A stretch of DNA of 62,267 nucleotides from assembly GCA_020724545.1 (NCBI GenBank), contig DYGR01000012.1, positions 1 through 62,267 of the forward strand, in the 5' to 3' direction. The first letter of the stretch is position 1; each line of letters starts with the position of its first letter. A model generated the notes under the pieces. The model did no database searches. It saw only the letters and a program-made list of their open reading frames with translations, and had not been told where the DNA came from. The stretch is from Candidatus Methanoperedens nitratireducens (lineage in GTDB: Archaea > Halobacteriota > Methanosarcinia > Methanosarcinales > Methanoperedenaceae). The position numbers were made by a program, and so were the translations under genes. Shown in pieces: positions 16,895 to 25,997 of the stretch.

Positions 16895-18408
16895 TTCGTA
16901 CCCTGTGCCTCTATGTATTTCTGGATAGTGAAATAGAATGTCGAGCCTTTTCCATGTTCAGATTCAGCCCATATCCTTCCGCCGTGTCGCTCAACAATCC
17001 TCCTGCAGATCGCAAGACCTACGCCTGTGCCAGGATATTTTGCTACATACTCTCGCTGGAATATCTTGAAAAGCTGCCCCATAAATTCAGGGGATATGCC
17101 TATCCCGTTATCACTCACAGAGAAAAACCATTCATTATCCGCTATTTTTGCCGAAACATGAACACGTGGCGGCTCTTCTCTTCTGAACTTTATGGCGTTG
17201 CTGATCAGGTTCTGGAACAACTCGATCATTTGCGAAGTATCAACCATAACAGTGGGCAGAGGGTCATGCGTCACTGCAGCGCCATTTTCCTCAATAGCCA
17301 CCTTAAGATTAGCCACTGCCTGATCAAATACAGCCTCGCAGTTTGCAGGTTCGAATGGCTTACCGCTCGTGCCAACTCGCGAGTACGTTAGCAGATCCTC
17401 GATCATCTGCTGCATATGTTTTGCCCCGTCCACGACATATGTAATGAACTCATCAGCATCTTTATCTAACCTGCCTTTATAGCGTTTTGCCAGAAGCTGG
17501 GTGAATATTGATATCATGCGCAGGGGTTCCTGGAGATCGTGGGCAGCGATATAGGCGAACTGCTCTAATTCAGCATTAGCGCGGGCTAAATCCTCAGTCC
17601 GTTCCTGAACACGTAATTCTAACTCATCTCTGGCTCTGTGAAGCGCTTCCTCAGCCTGCTTGCGTTCAGTGATGTCGCGGACTATGCCGGTATAGAATAT
17701 TCCTTCCTCTGTTCTCCAGGATGCGATTGAGAGCTCTAATGGGAACTCACTGCCATCTTTTCTCAGTCCATGAGATTCAAACGTTCTTCCAATATTTTTA
17801 GATTCTCTTATTGATCTTGCTTGCACCAGATTTCTCAGATAGTCATCTCTGTATCTCTCAGGCATCAGGATAATGAGTAACTTTCCCAGCACTTCTTCCT
17901 CAGAATAGCCGAAGATGGCCTGTGCACCTCTGTTCCATGATATAATATTGCCACTGCTATCTGTTGAAATAATAGCATCGCTTGCAGCCTGCACTACAGA
18001 GCGAAATCTCTTCTCTGATCTCTCAAGAGCCATGTTCAGGTCGCGCAAGTTAGCAATGGATTCCTGAAAGCCCCGAAATGTCATCTCAAACGGCGCAATG
18101 CTCTCAGCAAAGAACTCCGCTGCTCTCTTTGTTATATGTGCGCTTTCCTGTGGCGCGCACTGTATAAGCCTGATCACGGCATCATGATGCACAGAGGCTA
18201 TATCCAGGACACCCAGCCCCTCGGCGATTGCTTTGCGCCCTAGTTCATATGCATGCTCCAGGGCAGCCTCTCCCCCTCCTTCAAGATAATCCTGAAGTGT
18301 GGATGTATATTGTACTCTCAGCTCGTTTAAAGAATCATTCATGTCATGAAGTGAATTCAATAGGTACACGTACTTCATCAGTCCGTACTGTCTCTGTCTG
18401 CACTTCAT
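16891..18408 (-). CDS. RsbU_N-PAS sensor histidine kinase
   Basis: 505 residues. Residues ~28-115 resemble the RsbU N-terminal domain, which in Bacillus binds the stressosome kinase RsbT (YLEGGGEAALEHAYELGRKA). A PAS domain follows (~133-250, ending GIVRDITERK), then a coiled coil, a HisKA helix with phosphoacceptor H290 in AAHDLQEPLRM, and a HATPase domain with NLISNAIKF, DNGIGI and GTGVGLAICRR. No transmembrane helix is seen, so it is cytosolic. It overlaps the PAS-STAS gene upstream by one base (TAATG) and the XRE gene downstream by four. Confidence 0.85.
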   Translation of the reverse strand: MKCRQRQYGLMKYVYLLNSLHDMNDSLNELRVQYTSTLQDYLEGGGEAALEHAYELGRKAIAEGLGVLDIASVHHDAVIRLIQCAPQESAHITKRAAEFFAESIAPFEMTFRGFQESIANLRDLNMALERSEKRFRSVVQAASDAIISTDSSGNIISWNRGAQAIFGYSEEEVLGKLLIILMPERYRDDYLRNLVQARSIRESKNIGRTFESHGLRKDGSEFPLELSIASWRTEEGIFYTGIVRDITERKQAEEALHRARDELELRVQERTEDLARANAELEQFAYIAAHDLQEPLRMISIFTQLLAKRYKGRLDKDADEFITYVVDGAKHMQQMIEDLLTYSRVGTSGKPFEPANCEAVFDQAVANLKVAIEENGAAVTHDPLPTVMVDTSQMIELFQNLISNAIKFRREEPPRVHVSAKIADNEWFFSVSDNGIGISPEFMGQLFKIFQREYVAKYPGTGVGLAICRRIVERHGGRIWAESEHGKGSTFYFTIQKYIEAQGTK

Positions 18409-19286
18409 TAGCCACGTCTGCTTTCCCCGTTTATCCTGAGATCAAGAAATGTAATACCCTCATCCAGATCAGTTGCTGGTTCTATCTTTGTTGTCCTGTA
18501 GCCCAGCAATTTATCTGCTGCTTCTATGCCCCCCTGCAGGTCGCCTGCTGTGTCCATTTTGCTCAAGTCCATGCCAAGAGTAACAAGCGTATGGGCTATT
18601 TCAGGTGACACACCAGTGACAACTACCATAGCCCCCATGAGCTGTGAAGAGTCTATGGTCTGCACCAGATAGTTGGCAACCTTGGAATCAATAGTCGGGA
18701 CACCTGTTATGTCCATGACAACTACCTTTGCGCGGTTATAGTGAATGGCACGCAGCAGATGATCGGTCAACTGGCGTGCACGGAAGGAATCGATCACGCC
18801 GATTATCGGCAGGATGAGCATTCGCTCCCTGACCTGCAGCACTGGAGTTGAGAGCTCACGTATGGTCTTCTCCTGCCGCTGCCTGAGTTCTTCCTCCATC
18901 ATCTTTCGTTCTGTGATATCCCGCCCAATCGTTGAAGCGCCTATAATCCTGCCAGTTGCATCCTTAATTGGAGAAATAGTAAGAGATATATCGATTCGTT
19001 TGCCATCTTTCCTCACACGTGTGGTTTCGTAGTGCTCGATGCGCTCACCCTTCCCTATTCTCTTGAGAAGCTGAGGAATTTCATCAGGATGATCTGGCGG
19101 AACAAGGATAGAGATAGGTTTGCCTATGACCTCATCTGCTGAGTAGCCGTATATCTTCTCTGCACCGGGGTTCCAGCTCAGAATGATGCCATCCAGAGTC
19201 TTGCCGGTAATGGCATCATCTGAAGATTCTACAATGGATGCCAAAAATAAGAGTTTTTCTTCTTCTGTTCTCTCTGTCATCTTCAT
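18408..19286 (-). CDS. PAS-STAS protein, RsbR-like stressosome component
   Basis: 292 residues. A PAS domain (~10-128, ending STIGRDITERK) is followed by a STAS domain (~146-262). The STAS core DITGVPTIDSKVANYL and GVSPEIAHTLVTLG matches RsbR-type proteins. S201 takes the place of the RsbR Thr phosphorylated by RsbT, and T233 matches the second phosphosite. In bacteria such proteins form the stressosome shell. It is encoded just before an RsbU_N histidine kinase. A close paralogue lies upstream. Confidence 0.85.
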   Translation of the reverse strand: MKMTERTEEEKLLFLASIVESSDDAITGKTLDGIILSWNPGAEKIYGYSADEVIGKPISILVPPDHPDEIPQLLKRIGKGERIEHYETTRVRKDGKRIDISLTISPIKDATGRIIGASTIGRDITERKMMEEELRQRQEKTIRELSTPVLQVRERMLILPIIGVIDSFRARQLTDHLLRAIHYNRAKVVVMDITGVPTIDSKVANYLVQTIDSSQLMGAMVVVTGVSPEIAHTLVTLGMDLSKMDTAGDLQGGIEAADKLLGYRTTKIEPATDLDEGITFLDLRINGESRRG

Positions 19287-19400
19287 TATAACCTTGATGT
19301 GCTCTATTTCAGTTCTTTAAGTCTAAAAACTAACAACCCTTTATCTTATTTTTAAGTTGGAACTACGCTCTCTATATGTTCCAACGATATATATATCTTT
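19287..19400 (-). repeat. Duplicated promoter/leader of the PAS-STAS genes (copy 1)
   Basis: The stretch before this gene is similar, with small gaps, to 20962-21085 before the larger paralogue. Shared features are a TTCTTTAAGTCTAAAAA block, a TTATCTTATTTTT block and an ATATATATCTTTCTTTATA block that would give TATA-like signals on the minus strand. The gene duplication therefore included the control region, so the two genes may share a regulator. Confidence 0.75.
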
Positions 19401-19446
19401 CTTTATAACCAAAATCAGCGCACTATACCGTCAATAAACCGTTGGA

Positions 19447-20961
19447 TTAAATATCTGGAAGATCAGTTGCTGGTTCAATCTTTGTTATCTTGTAGCCCAA
19501 CAATTTATCTGCTGCTTCTATACCCCCCTGCAGGTCACCCGCTGTGTTCATCTTGCTTGTGTCCACGCCAAGGGTAACAAGCGTCTGGGCTATTTCAGGT
19601 GACACACCGGTGACAACTACCGTAGCGCCCATGAGCCGCGAAGAGTCTATGGTCTGCACCAGATGGTTGGCAACCTTGGAGTCAACAGTCGGGACGCCTG
19701 TTATGTCCATGACAACTACTTTTGCGCTGTTATAGTAAATGGCATGCAGCAGCTGCTCGGTCAACTGGCGGGCACGGAGAGAATCTATCATGCCGATTAT
19801 CGGCAGAATGAATATTTGCTCCCTGACCTGCAGCACTGGAGTTGAGAGCTCACGTATGACCTCCTGATGCCGCCTGAGTTTTTCCTCCATCCGCTTTCGT
19901 TCGGTGATATCCCGCGCAATTGTTGAGGCAGCTATAATTTTTCCAGTTACATCCTTGATCGGGGAAATGGTTAAAGAGACATCAATATGTTTACCGTCCT
20001 TTCTCATGCGCACTGTTTCGAAATGCTCGATGTGCTCCCCCTTTCTTAATCTTTCAAGAAGCTGGGGCATTTCATAAGGGCGATCTGGCGGAACAAGGAT
20101 AGAGATAGGTTTGCCCGTGATCTCATCTGCTGAGTAGCCGTATATCTTCTCTGCGCCGGGGTTCCAGCTCAGAATAATGCCATCCAGCGTCTTACCTGTA
20201 ATCGCATTATCTGAGGATTCCACAATAGATGCCATAAAAGAAAGTTTCTCTTCATTCTGCTTGCGCTCTGTAATGTCGCGGAAGAAAATATTTATGCCGT
20301 CCTTTGAAGGGAAGCCCCTGACCTCGAACCATGTATCAAGAGGCGGGTAGAACTGCTCATACTCGACAGTGGTATTCTCAGCCACAGCCCTGTGAAGCTC
20401 CCTGTAGCCGATAGTATCAACTGCATCCGGGAATACCTCCCAGTATATCTTGCCTATAAGCTCGCTATGCTTTTTTCGCAGGAGCTGCTCAGCCTTTTGA
20501 TTCATGCGTATTACTCTCCACTCCCGATCAAAAGACAGGAACGCATCTGTTATGCTCCTGAGGATCGTAGTGACACGTTCACGCGCAGCCTGAGCCTCAC
20601 GGTACAGTCTGTCCCTCTCCTCCTCTGCCCGTCTGTAGTGCAAGAGAAAAATCAATGTTGTCCATACCACTCCTGCTGCCAGGAAGCGGTTGGATAATGC
20701 TATATCAAACTGGATGCCCGGGGGAGAGTATACGAAGCCCAGTGCGAGAAGTACTGTGAAGACCGCTGTAATAGCATAGATGTACCGTCGCTGCAACTCC
20801 CGATATATGATTATAAGCGGGAGAATATATCCAAGCCATACTCCCGTGCCCAATGGCGTCAACAAATCAAGGATGAATATCCCTGCGGTTATTACAATAG
20901 ATAACGCATAAATCGTAATAGTTCTCTCTGTCGCTCTCATTATAATCTTGATGTGCTCCAT
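19447..20961 (-). CDS. Membrane PAS-PAS-STAS protein, RsbR-like
   Basis: 504 residues. Three or four N-terminal transmembrane helices (residues ~12-110) with no large outer loop are followed by a short coiled coil, PAS 1 (~125-235), PAS 2 (~240-355) and a STAS domain (~370-490) almost identical to that of the smaller paralogue. The phosphosite-like Ser in TVDSKVANHL and the Thr in SPEIAQTLVTLG are kept. It looks like a membrane-bound sensor feeding the same STAS machinery. It is probably transcribed alone from its own copy of the duplicated promoter. Confidence 0.85.
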   Translation of the reverse strand: MEHIKIIMRATERTITIYALSIVITAGIFILDLLTPLGTGVWLGYILPLIIIYRELQRRYIYAITAVFTVLLALGFVYSPPGIQFDIALSNRFLAAGVVWTTLIFLLHYRRAEEERDRLYREAQAARERVTTILRSITDAFLSFDREWRVIRMNQKAEQLLRKKHSELIGKIYWEVFPDAVDTIGYRELHRAVAENTTVEYEQFYPPLDTWFEVRGFPSKDGINIFFRDITERKQNEEKLSFMASIVESSDNAITGKTLDGIILSWNPGAEKIYGYSADEITGKPISILVPPDRPYEMPQLLERLRKGEHIEHFETVRMRKDGKHIDVSLTISPIKDVTGKIIAASTIARDITERKRMEEKLRRHQEVIRELSTPVLQVREQIFILPIIGMIDSLRARQLTEQLLHAIYYNSAKVVVMDITGVPTVDSKVANHLVQTIDSSRLMGATVVVTGVSPEIAQTLVTLGVDTSKMNTAGDLQGGIEAADKLLGYKITKIEPATDLPDI

Positions 20962-21085
20962 TTCAGTTTTAGTTCTTTAAGTCTAAAAAACTAACAACTT
21001 TTTATCTTATTTTTTAGTTGGAGCTTTACTCCTTATGTTCTTGATAGAGGTTCCAACCATATATATCTTTTTTTATAGCAAGACC
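20962..21085 (-). repeat. Duplicated promoter/leader of the PAS-STAS genes (copy 2)
   Basis: Counterpart of 19287-19400; the same blocks occur in the same order. The region also lies between this gene and the divergent diadenylate cyclase gene. Confidence 0.75.
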
Positions 21086-21177
21086 GTTAAATTATGTGTT
21101 TATGTATTTTTTTAACCTTTAGACTTATATCTGTAGAAAGCATTCCATCAGGATATTATACAGGTATCCAGGAGTGA

Positions 21178-21939
21178 TTGGTTCTGTGGACAAGTGTTCT
21201 CTCTGACGAAGGGCGAAATATTGCAAAAAGGGCAGAAAGAGCCCAGGATGCAGGGGATTATATCCTCGCCAGAGAACTCTACCTTAAAGCTGTATCAAAA
21301 TTCAGGGAAGCGTCTGAGATAAGTGAGAATTTTAATGAAATTGGTATCCTGAGGAGCCTTGCTGGTTATTATTATAACAGGGTGCTTAAACTTGAGAAAG
21401 AGTTACGCACAGAAACCTGTGGAGTATTACAGCCCAAAAAAAAAGAGACCCCTGCATTCGATATACCTGATCTGGTCAGAGGAACAGGAGTGCAGGAATC
21501 GGTTTTTGAAGAGGTACTCAACATTGCCATTGAGATCAGCCGCGAGGGAAGAGAAGGCCATGCTATAGGAACAGCCTTTATTGTCGGGGATGTAGCAAGC
21601 GTGAAGGCTAAATCCAGACAGCTTGTATTTAACCCTTTTGAGGGGCACAGAAGAGAAAAAAGGCTTATCACCGATCCTGAAACACGGGATAATATCAAGG
21701 AGTTCGCACAATTGGACGGCGTTTTCATAGTCACTGCCGATGGTGCGGTTGAGGCTGCAGGGCGGTATATTACCATTGATACAGGAATGGTAAAACTACA
21801 AAGAGGACTTGGAACAAGACATTCATCAGTTGCAGCCATTACCATGGTGACCCGTGCAATCGGTATAGTGATCTCCCAGAGCGGTGGAGTAATAAGGATA
21901 TTCAGGGACGGGAGGATAGCTGCAATAGTAAAACCCTAG
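21178..21939 (+). CDS. dacZ: Diadenylate cyclase DacZ (c-di-AMP synthase)
   Basis: 253 residues. The C-terminal DAC domain (~105-250) joins two ATP into c-di-AMP; visible motifs are the catalytic DGA (188-190) and the ATP-binding GTRHSS (212-217). The N-terminal ~80 residues are helical and TPR/MIT-like (AGDYILARELYLKAV), then a short linker leads to the DAC domain. c-di-AMP controls osmotic and potassium balance in archaea. The start is TTG 21178, four bases after GGAG; no ATG is available before the helical domain. It stands apart from the signalling genes on the other strand. Confidence 0.88.
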   Translation: MVLWTSVLSDEGRNIAKRAERAQDAGDYILARELYLKAVSKFREASEISENFNEIGILRSLAGYYYNRVLKLEKELRTETCGVLQPKKKETPAFDIPDLVRGTGVQESVFEEVLNIAIEISREGREGHAIGTAFIVGDVASVKAKSRQLVFNPFEGHRREKRLITDPETRDNIKEFAQLDGVFIVTADGAVEAAGRYITIDTGMVKLQRGLGTRHSSVAAITMVTRAIGIVISQSGGVIRIFRDGRIAAIVKP

Positions 21940-22030
21940 AGCTGTTGTCCTGTCCTGCATTCGAAACATTCATGTCCCTTATTGACCTTTGAGTACAAAA
22001 TTTATTCAAATACGTTTCAGGATGCTAACA

Positions 22031-23320
22031 ATGGTAGATATTCGACCTTTTAAGGCCACTGTACTCAACCCGGAACTGGCTATAGATAAGCTCATCTGTC
22101 CGGTTTACGACACTATAGATGCTGCTAATTACCAGAGATTTGCCCGTGAGAGAAATAACATCATCCATGTAACAACCAGGAGAAAAGACATGGATAGGGA
22201 TGAGTTCATTGGTTATGCTAAAGAGAACCTTGACCGTCTCATAGATTCTAAAGTCCTTGTAGAGAGAGAAAAACCGGCCCTTTATATTTACGGGATCAAG
22301 TACACCGTACAGCCCGAGATACTCATCCAGATTCCTGAAAAGGATAGAGAAAGCCAGTATTTTGCTCTCGGGCTTGTCTGTCTTGTCAGGGTAGAAGAGC
22401 TCGGGGCGGGAAACATAGCAGGACATGAGAACGTCTTTGAGATCAATACAAAGGAGCGCTACAGGTTGATGAAAGCCTGCATGATGAACTTCTCACCCAT
22501 TGCTGTTGAGTATAGCATGTCAGATCATGGGTTGAACAACATTTTAAAAGAATACCTGGGATTTAAAAGATCGGCATCCGGTGCTCCAGATAAGCCTCCT
22601 CTGGTTGATGCCGCACTCAACGGCAGCCGCCACTTACTGTGGGAGATTACCGATGAAAACCTGATCGAGAAAATAATGAGTATGGTATCGGATTTAAAGA
22701 TCCTCATCCTTGACGGGCACCACAGGTACACAGCCTCCTGTCTCATGAAAGAGACCGACGGCATTGAGTATACAGTGATTATGCTGATGGAGAGTGATGA
22801 TAGGGCTCTTTTGCTTTTACCATGGCACAGAGCGATCAGAAATTTCAGTATCAAGAACCTTGAACATAAGATCAGAGAAAAGTTCTCAATCGAGTGGCAG
22901 AGCGAGGAATACAGTGAAGAGTTCTATGAACAGATGCGGGAACGCAAGAGCGAGTACGACATCAGAATAGGTATGTATGATGGAAAGAGATTCAGTATTC
23001 TCAGGACAGATGAAAAAGCGGTGCAGGAGCTCTCAAAACAACATAGCAAGATAGTGGGCCTTGACCTTATAGTTCTTCACAACTGGCTTATCAACCCGGT
23101 AATTAAAAAACCTGAAGAGGACATATCATTTAATGCAAGTCCAGCAGAAGCGATTTCCAGAGTGAGAAGCAGGGAATTTGATGTTGCTTTTTTTCTAAAC
23201 CCGCTCTCTATCAGGGATGTTGAGAGGAAGGCATTTGTGGAGCGCAAGAATTTTCCCCAGAAATCTACCCTTTTCCTGCCCAAGGTTGCGGAAGGGATTG
23301 TGATGAGAAGTATAAAGTGA
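22031..23320 (+). CDS. DUF1015 family protein
   Basis: 429 residues from ATG 22031; the family normally begins V/A-DIRPF, as here (MVDIRPFKATVLN), so the in-frame ATG three codons earlier is less likely. Conserved parts include CPVYDTI near residue 25 and DGHHRYTA near ~240, a His-rich motif that may bind metal or substrate. The protein is soluble. The function of DUF1015 is not known; some members neighbour serine-metabolism genes. No operon partner is evident. Confidence 0.85.
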   Translation: MVDIRPFKATVLNPELAIDKLICPVYDTIDAANYQRFARERNNIIHVTTRRKDMDRDEFIGYAKENLDRLIDSKVLVEREKPALYIYGIKYTVQPEILIQIPEKDRESQYFALGLVCLVRVEELGAGNIAGHENVFEINTKERYRLMKACMMNFSPIAVEYSMSDHGLNNILKEYLGFKRSASGAPDKPPLVDAALNGSRHLLWEITDENLIEKIMSMVSDLKILILDGHHRYTASCLMKETDGIEYTVIMLMESDDRALLLLPWHRAIRNFSIKNLEHKIREKFSIEWQSEEYSEEFYEQMRERKSEYDIRIGMYDGKRFSILRTDEKAVQELSKQHSKIVGLDLIVLHNWLINPVIKKPEEDISFNASPAEAISRVRSREFDVAFFLNPLSIRDVERKAFVERKNFPQKSTLFLPKVAEGIVMRSIK

Positions 23321-23463
23321 TTTCGAAAGGCTTATACATTATCAAAACATTTTAGGGCTAATAGTAACTTCAAATCTAAGCGGGAGTTTGAGTGGGAATG
23401 TCCTGAAACAAATCAATAGGACTATACTTCCAACAATCAGGTTGCTAACACAGGGAGGAGAAT

Positions 23464-23598
23464 ATGAACATAATGCAAGGAGCAACTAAATTAAAAAGAT
23501 TGAATTCAACAAAGGAAATGAACCGAAACGTCTTATATTTATTTAATATAAGTAATGATTTTAAGAGTATGTTTATTGATGTTGATTGCACTGCATGA
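23464..23598 (+). CDS. Possible 44-residue small protein
   Basis: ATG 23464 follows a very strong ribosome-binding site, GGGAGGAG, by three bases and opens a 44-codon frame ending with TGA. The product is basic at the N-terminus and hydrophobic in the middle (NRNVLYLFNI), with one Cys. No homologue is recognised. The rest of 23321-23719 holds AT-rich promoter-like sequence for the prkA operon. Confidence 0.35.
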   Translation: MNIMQGATKLKRLNSTKEMNRNVLYLFNISNDFKSMFIDVDCTA

Positions 23599-23649
23599 TA
23601 AAATAATTGGTATGAAATTTTATCTAAAGATAGGGCTATCCGATAACGT

Positions 23650-23657
23650 TTTATAAA
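23650..23657 (+). promoter_or_regulatory. TATA-like element of the prkA operon
   Basis: TTTATAAA-type sequence about 70 bases before the prkA ATG at 23720, in the only large gap preceding the four-gene operon. Confidence 0.5.
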
Positions 23658-23667
23658 CCTTAGTAGT

Positions 23668-23735
23668 AACTGAAAAGGTAAGAATATGGAAAGGCAGAAA
23701 CAACTGAAAAGGCAAGAACATGGAAAATCAAGAAA
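23668..23735 (+). repeat. 34-bp tandem duplication at the prkA start
   Basis: AACTGAAAAGGTAAGAATATGG (from 23668) recurs at 23702 with two changes, giving two copies of the ribosome-binding and ATG region. The first ATG (23686) is out of frame with prkA; only the second (23720) opens the kinase gene. Confidence 0.8.
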
Positions 23736-25951
23736 CTGTAAAAGAACTTAAAGAAGTCTTATACCTTGGCGATGATGTGATCAGAATAGACCCTGATGAA
23801 TTTGAACGAAAGGAAATGAGCCTGGACGATTTTCTAACGATGTTCGAGGAACATCCATCGTTGGGCTTTAATGCGTTTCAACGGCTGTATGCTGCACTTA
23901 GAATGTTTGGAACAGAGGAATCCAGAAAACACTGGAAACACAGGAGATGGAGATTCTTAGATGACAGGATAGAGAGCCCCTGGAAAAGGGCTGGTGCAAC
24001 AAATCCATTTGAGATATACCTCTATGGTGTAGAGGAGGCGGTAAATGAGATCATGCACCATCTTGAGGAAGCATGTATAAACAGGGATGCCCAGAGCAGG
24101 TTTTTTATCCTGATTGGTCCTCCAAGTTCGGCAAAGACAGATTTAATCAACCTTATGGCCTATACTTTAGACGGCTATACGACAAAACCTGAAGGTGAGC
24201 TATACAGCATTAAATTCGAACTTGATGGTGCTTCCGAACTCTTTGGCGGATTGACCGAAATCTACTGCCCAACGCATGAGAACCCGCTGAATTTTATTGA
24301 TAGAAAAAAACTTAAGCCGATCCTGGAGGAAATCAATTCAAGGGTTCATCCAGATTCTAGATGGAGGGAGATCTATCCAGCATTTTCAAGATGTCCAACC
24401 TGTCAGCATGTGATTCAGTTGCTTAAGAACAATGGTATAGAGAACTGGAAAGAGAGAATCAAGGTGGTAAACCTGCTTCCGCAGACAGATGTAATGATGG
24501 AAGAATTCCGTCCGACTGCTGAAAAGGCTTACGACCCCTCCAAGATCTTTGGAGGCTCTGCGAACATGAAGAGGTTCTCGAAGATACTGGATAAAGAGCA
24601 CCCGCTGGTTCTTAATTACGGGATAGGTGGAGCTGTAGATGCCCCCTCTCCCCAGCATCATATAGTGCATTTTTCAGAGATGTACAAGGCACATGAGGTC
24701 GGTCTTCTGGATGAGGTGCTTGACCTTATTACAAGCAGGAACCTGAAAGTCATTGGGAAATACGATGTCAGGATAGATTCAGTCATATTTGCTACAACCA
24801 ACCTGGAGGAATACGGTAAGATAAGCTCTATACCAAGGCTGGGGGAGTATCTTAAAACAAGGTCAAATAAGATAGTGATGGGGCATCTGGTTGTAATGGA
24901 CGATCTGGCAGAAGCCCTGAAGAGAAGGATATTTAAAAATTTATCAGAAAAAAGAGGCATCCATGTTCCGCCGCATTATGTGGAGCGGTTGTTAGCACCG
25001 ATAGCGGTACTCTCAACTCTGGATGCGCCGGACTCATCGCTGAAGGTAACATTGCTTCAGAAGGCACTGGTCTACAACGGCGAGATCCCGCATGGTTTTG
25101 AAAGAAAATTAGAGGAGATGCATCAGGAGTTAAAAGATGCTGCACAGTTGAAACCTATGGAAGAACTGACCGAAGGGATAAAATACGGCATACCTTTCAG
25201 ATTTTTCCAGGATCTTCCAGCAAGGCTGCTATTAGCCCTGGATAAGATCCCACAAGAAAGTAAAGCTGAGATCATGGACTCCAATTATAAGGGCTGCCTG
25301 TCCATGGTAAACATCCTGAGCTTTTATAATGAGGTTGTGAGGACCTACGATGGAATAAACCTGGAGACAAGAAGAAGAATAGTGGATATGAGAACGCCAG
25401 GCCAGAAGGGCGAGTCAGCCGAGCTATCTCTCTTTGAGGCAAATGAGTTGTATCATCAATCGATTGTTAAGGATGTCAGTAAAGCCATTCTTGGTGAGGA
25501 GCGAATAAAGAATATAGCCTTAAGATACCTGTCACAGGTATACGAGGATGAGATTGGAAAAAGGGAATATAAAGATAAAACAGGAAAGACACAGTACATA
25601 GATTACAGTTTCTTAGAAGCTATAGAAAAGGCTTCCGGGATAGCTAATCCAAAGGATTTTAGAAAAAATTTCGCCAATCATGTAAAGTACAGGCTGCATG
25701 ATTTTACTTCGGATAAATACCCTATGGAGAGGCTGACCCAGCAACTCCTGGAAGAGGATAGGACGTTCAGAAAAGCAATAGAAGATTATGCTATAAAGAA
25801 TGTACTGCCAGGCATGGTTGATGATGTTTCCATAGTATACAGCCCTGCAAATGAACCTGTAATGCAAGAGCTGTACAAGTCAGGATACTGCAAATCATGC
25901 GCATCCATTGCACTTCAGATGGCTTCAAAAGTCAGAAAAGAGAAGAAATAG
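23720..25951 (+). CDS. prkA: PrkA-family serine protein kinase, large paralogue
   Basis: 743 residues. An N-terminal AAA+ domain (~residues 90-440) has P-loop GPPSSAKTD, which departs from the GxxGxGK(S/T) pattern. A ZnF-like stretch carries CPTH and CPTCQH, and a C-terminal kinase-like region ends with YCKSCA. PrkA (YeaG) proteins act with YeaH and SpoVR in stress and stationary-phase physiology. It is first in an operon of four genes; the next PrkA paralogue begins 46 bases downstream. Divergence in the P-loop suggests altered nucleotide handling in this member. Confidence 0.88.
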   Translation: MENQETVKELKEVLYLGDDVIRIDPDEFERKEMSLDDFLTMFEEHPSLGFNAFQRLYAALRMFGTEESRKHWKHRRWRFLDDRIESPWKRAGATNPFEIYLYGVEEAVNEIMHHLEEACINRDAQSRFFILIGPPSSAKTDLINLMAYTLDGYTTKPEGELYSIKFELDGASELFGGLTEIYCPTHENPLNFIDRKKLKPILEEINSRVHPDSRWREIYPAFSRCPTCQHVIQLLKNNGIENWKERIKVVNLLPQTDVMMEEFRPTAEKAYDPSKIFGGSANMKRFSKILDKEHPLVLNYGIGGAVDAPSPQHHIVHFSEMYKAHEVGLLDEVLDLITSRNLKVIGKYDVRIDSVIFATTNLEEYGKISSIPRLGEYLKTRSNKIVMGHLVVMDDLAEALKRRIFKNLSEKRGIHVPPHYVERLLAPIAVLSTLDAPDSSLKVTLLQKALVYNGEIPHGFERKLEEMHQELKDAAQLKPMEELTEGIKYGIPFRFFQDLPARLLLALDKIPQESKAEIMDSNYKGCLSMVNILSFYNEVVRTYDGINLETRRRIVDMRTPGQKGESAELSLFEANELYHQSIVKDVSKAILGEERIKNIALRYLSQVYEDEIGKREYKDKTGKTQYIDYSFLEAIEKASGIANPKDFRKNFANHVKYRLHDFTSDKYPMERLTQQLLEEDRTFRKAIEDYAIKNVLPGMVDDVSIVYSPANEPVMQELYKSGYCKSCASIALQMASKVRKEKK

Positions 25952-25997
25952 TGGTCAATGTGGTTTCCCATGGCTGAATTAAAAAGAGATATAGAAA

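Noticed and set aside
16891-20961. Anti-sigma-factor regulation by the STAS proteins
   Set aside because: Archaea have no sigma factors and no RsbW-like kinase is present; only the domain likeness is kept.
21372-21845. 157-residue minus-strand frame
   Set aside because: Shadow of dacZ; no domain and no start signal.
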